The translations under genes and the position numbers were made by a program. Below, piece by piece: positions 62,868 to 64,000 of a stretch of 64,000 nt of DNA. Positions within the stretch are counted from its first letter, which is position 1; each line of letters opens with the position of its first letter. The DNA comes from Natrinema salsiterrestre. GTDB lineage: Archaea; Halobacteriota; Halobacteria; Halobacteriales; Natrialbaceae. Location: positions 372,001-436,000 of the forward strand of contig NZ_JAMQOT010000004.1 in NCBI RefSeq assembly GCF_029502005.1, read 5' to 3'. The notes under the pieces are model-generated. The model was not told the DNA's origin. It worked only from the letters and a program-made list of their open reading frames with translations, and ran no database searches.

Positions 62868-64000
62868 ATGTCAGAAGATGACATGCGTCACGGGGAGGAG
62901 TGGTATCGACGGGGGTTCATGAGGGCGACCGGAGCTGCCACCGTACTCGGGTTGCAAGCAGGCGTTGTCGGCGCCCAGGAGAACGGTCAGGGCGACGAGG
63001 TCGTCACCACGGACGAGCAACCGCAGCTACCCGACGCACAGCAGCGCATCGACCTGGCCGAACGGGTCGGCCCGCGAGACTTCCACGAGGAGAACTACGA
63101 GATACTCAACGTTCACCGCCGCAAGGAGGCGATTCAGACGCTGTTGCGTGACCCGGAGGTAAACCGCGTCGCGGGCGACTGGATCGCCCACTTCATCAGT
63201 TACGAGGCGCTGACGAACCACCTCGACGCGATCAGTATCCAGGGGCCGACGGACTACACCGTCGACGGGAGCCTCGAGACGGGAACGTTCGACGTCACGG
63301 CGGTCGATCGGCAGACGATCTACGGGCTGATCGACCGGCGACGGAACGAGATCGTCGCGCTGCAGATCGAGGAGCCAACCGACGTCCAGTGGACCGAGGA
63401 GTACACGGAGGAGGAGGTCCGACGCGGCCAGATCGTGCTCGACCAGGAGGAGGTCCAGCAGTACGTGGAGGGGAAAGAGTTCTGGCCGATGTTCAAGGTG
63501 GCCGAGAGCATCACGAGCGGCCGCGGCCTCGCCCATTACGAGATGTCGACCATCGTCCTCTACGTGGTCGACGAAGACAGCGTCAGCGTCGTCTCGGGGT
63601 TCCTCGACGTCCGGGAGGAGGGCAATCCCCAGTTCCTGAAAGCGTACATCGTCGACGACTTCATTCGGTATCCGGTCCAGCAGCTGGCGCGGGAGACGGC
63701 TACGAACGACGAGTCGGCCCTCGAGCAGGTTCCGAACGTGCCCGTGGAGAAACGGCCGATGAAGACCGCCAACAACGGGTTCCATCGATTCGAAACCCTG
63801 CCCGAACAGCAGTTCCAGCAGGACAACTGGAACGTCAGGTGGGAGCCGCCCGAGACCCAGGGCGTGACCTTCTGGGGCGAGTACAACGGCAGCCCCGTGT
63901 TCAGCACGATGAACGCGATGGCCACCCCGACGGCGTACGGCCTCCCGCCGCGCGAGGGCCGCAACACCCGAGAGTGGTATTTCCCGGACGACGAGCCGGT
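62868..64000 (+). CDS. Tat-exported protein of unknown function (partial)
   Basis: Only the first 377 codons are present; the frame stays open to the window end. The start MSEDDMRHGEEWYRRGFMRA has a Tat-like pair followed by an Ala/Gly-rich hydrophobic stretch ending in VVGAQ, so it is exported without a lipobox Cys. The mature part is acidic with Trp-rich beta segments (VTFWGEYNGSPVFS, TREWYFPDDEP). This looks vaguely like the N-terminal domains of copper amine oxidases, but no active-site motif is in the visible part. I do not assign it. Confidence 0.8.
   Translation, partial: MSEDDMRHGEEWYRRGFMRATGAATVLGLQAGVVGAQENGQGDEVVTTDEQPQLPDAQQRIDLAERVGPRDFHEENYEILNVHRRKEAIQTLLRDPEVNRVAGDWIAHFISYEALTNHLDAISIQGPTDYTVDGSLETGTFDVTAVDRQTIYGLIDRRRNEIVALQIEEPTDVQWTEEYTEEEVRRGQIVLDQEEVQQYVEGKEFWPMFKVAESITSGRGLAHYEMSTIVLYVVDEDSVSVVSGFLDVREEGNPQFLKAYIVDDFIRYPVQQLARETATNDESALEQVPNVPVEKRPMKTANNGFHRFETLPEQQFQQDNWNVRWEPPETQGVTFWGEYNGSPVFSTMNAMATPTAYGLPPREGRNTREWYFPDDEP

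Overview
This window is chromosomal DNA from a haloarchaeon (class Halobacteria). The evidence is high GC with many CTCGAG-type codon pairs, very acidic predicted proteins, twin-arginine lipoproteins carrying a lipobox Cys, archaeal TFB, RNA polymerase subunit L, Dph2, a salactin-like actin, DUF7344/HalX/DICT regulators, and TATA boxes about 27-30 nt upstream of start codons (leaderless transcripts). The codon and family style suggests the Natrialbaceae, but that is an impression only.

Layout. (1) 1-8.6 kb is a copper and denitrification block: a CuA subunit II and a heme-copper subunit I in which Gln replaces the cross-linked active-site Tyr (a probable nitric oxide reductase, not an oxidase), an unknown membrane partner, a copper P1B-ATPase with a FixI/CtpA-like N-terminus, an alpha/beta hydrolase and an AniA-like copper nitrite reductase NirK. 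(2) 8.8-13.8 kb is housekeeping: a small zinc protein, TFB, GatC-GatA (GatA carries a hairpin-forming in-frame insertion), a winged-helix regulator and an NRDE protein. (3) 13.8-24.3 kb holds the menaquinone genes menE-menC-menA, menB, menD and menF on the minus strand, interrupted by a P19-like lipoprotein and a divergent J-domain membrane protein. (4) 24.3-45.1 kb is mostly core genes: a sulfite-oxidase-fold enzyme, HisF, Rpo11, a rhomboid protease, a METTL5-like methyltransferase, a salactin-like actin with a DUF7139-like membrane protein, a HalX regulator, Dph2, a tandem-DUF7344 regulator, an MBL hydrolase, an acidic coiled-coil protein and a HisG-like protein.

(5) 45.1-55.5 kb is gene-poor and looks accessory. 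It contains a 1703-residue secreted multicopper oxidase with six cupredoxin-like domains, small ORFs apparently coupled to it, a 56-residue minus-strand gene, and a DUF5805 plus tyrosine recombinase pair, separated by long AT-rich or ORF-less stretches. (6) 55.5-64 kb resumes ordinary gene density: an SDR dehydrogenase, a bacterial-PH membrane pair, a DUF7344-DICT pair, a zinc-finger protein, a CNNM/CBS transporter, a universal stress protein and the start of a Tat-exported protein cut by the window edge.

How the genes fit together. NirK would make NO from nitrite outside the membrane and the CuA/heme-copper enzyme would reduce it to N2O. The P1B-ATPase could supply copper to both. The men genes make the membrane quinone that feeds such chains. 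The most unusual loci are the Tyr-less heme-copper enzyme and the permuted giant multicopper oxidase. No rRNA, tRNA or CRISPR array was recognised.
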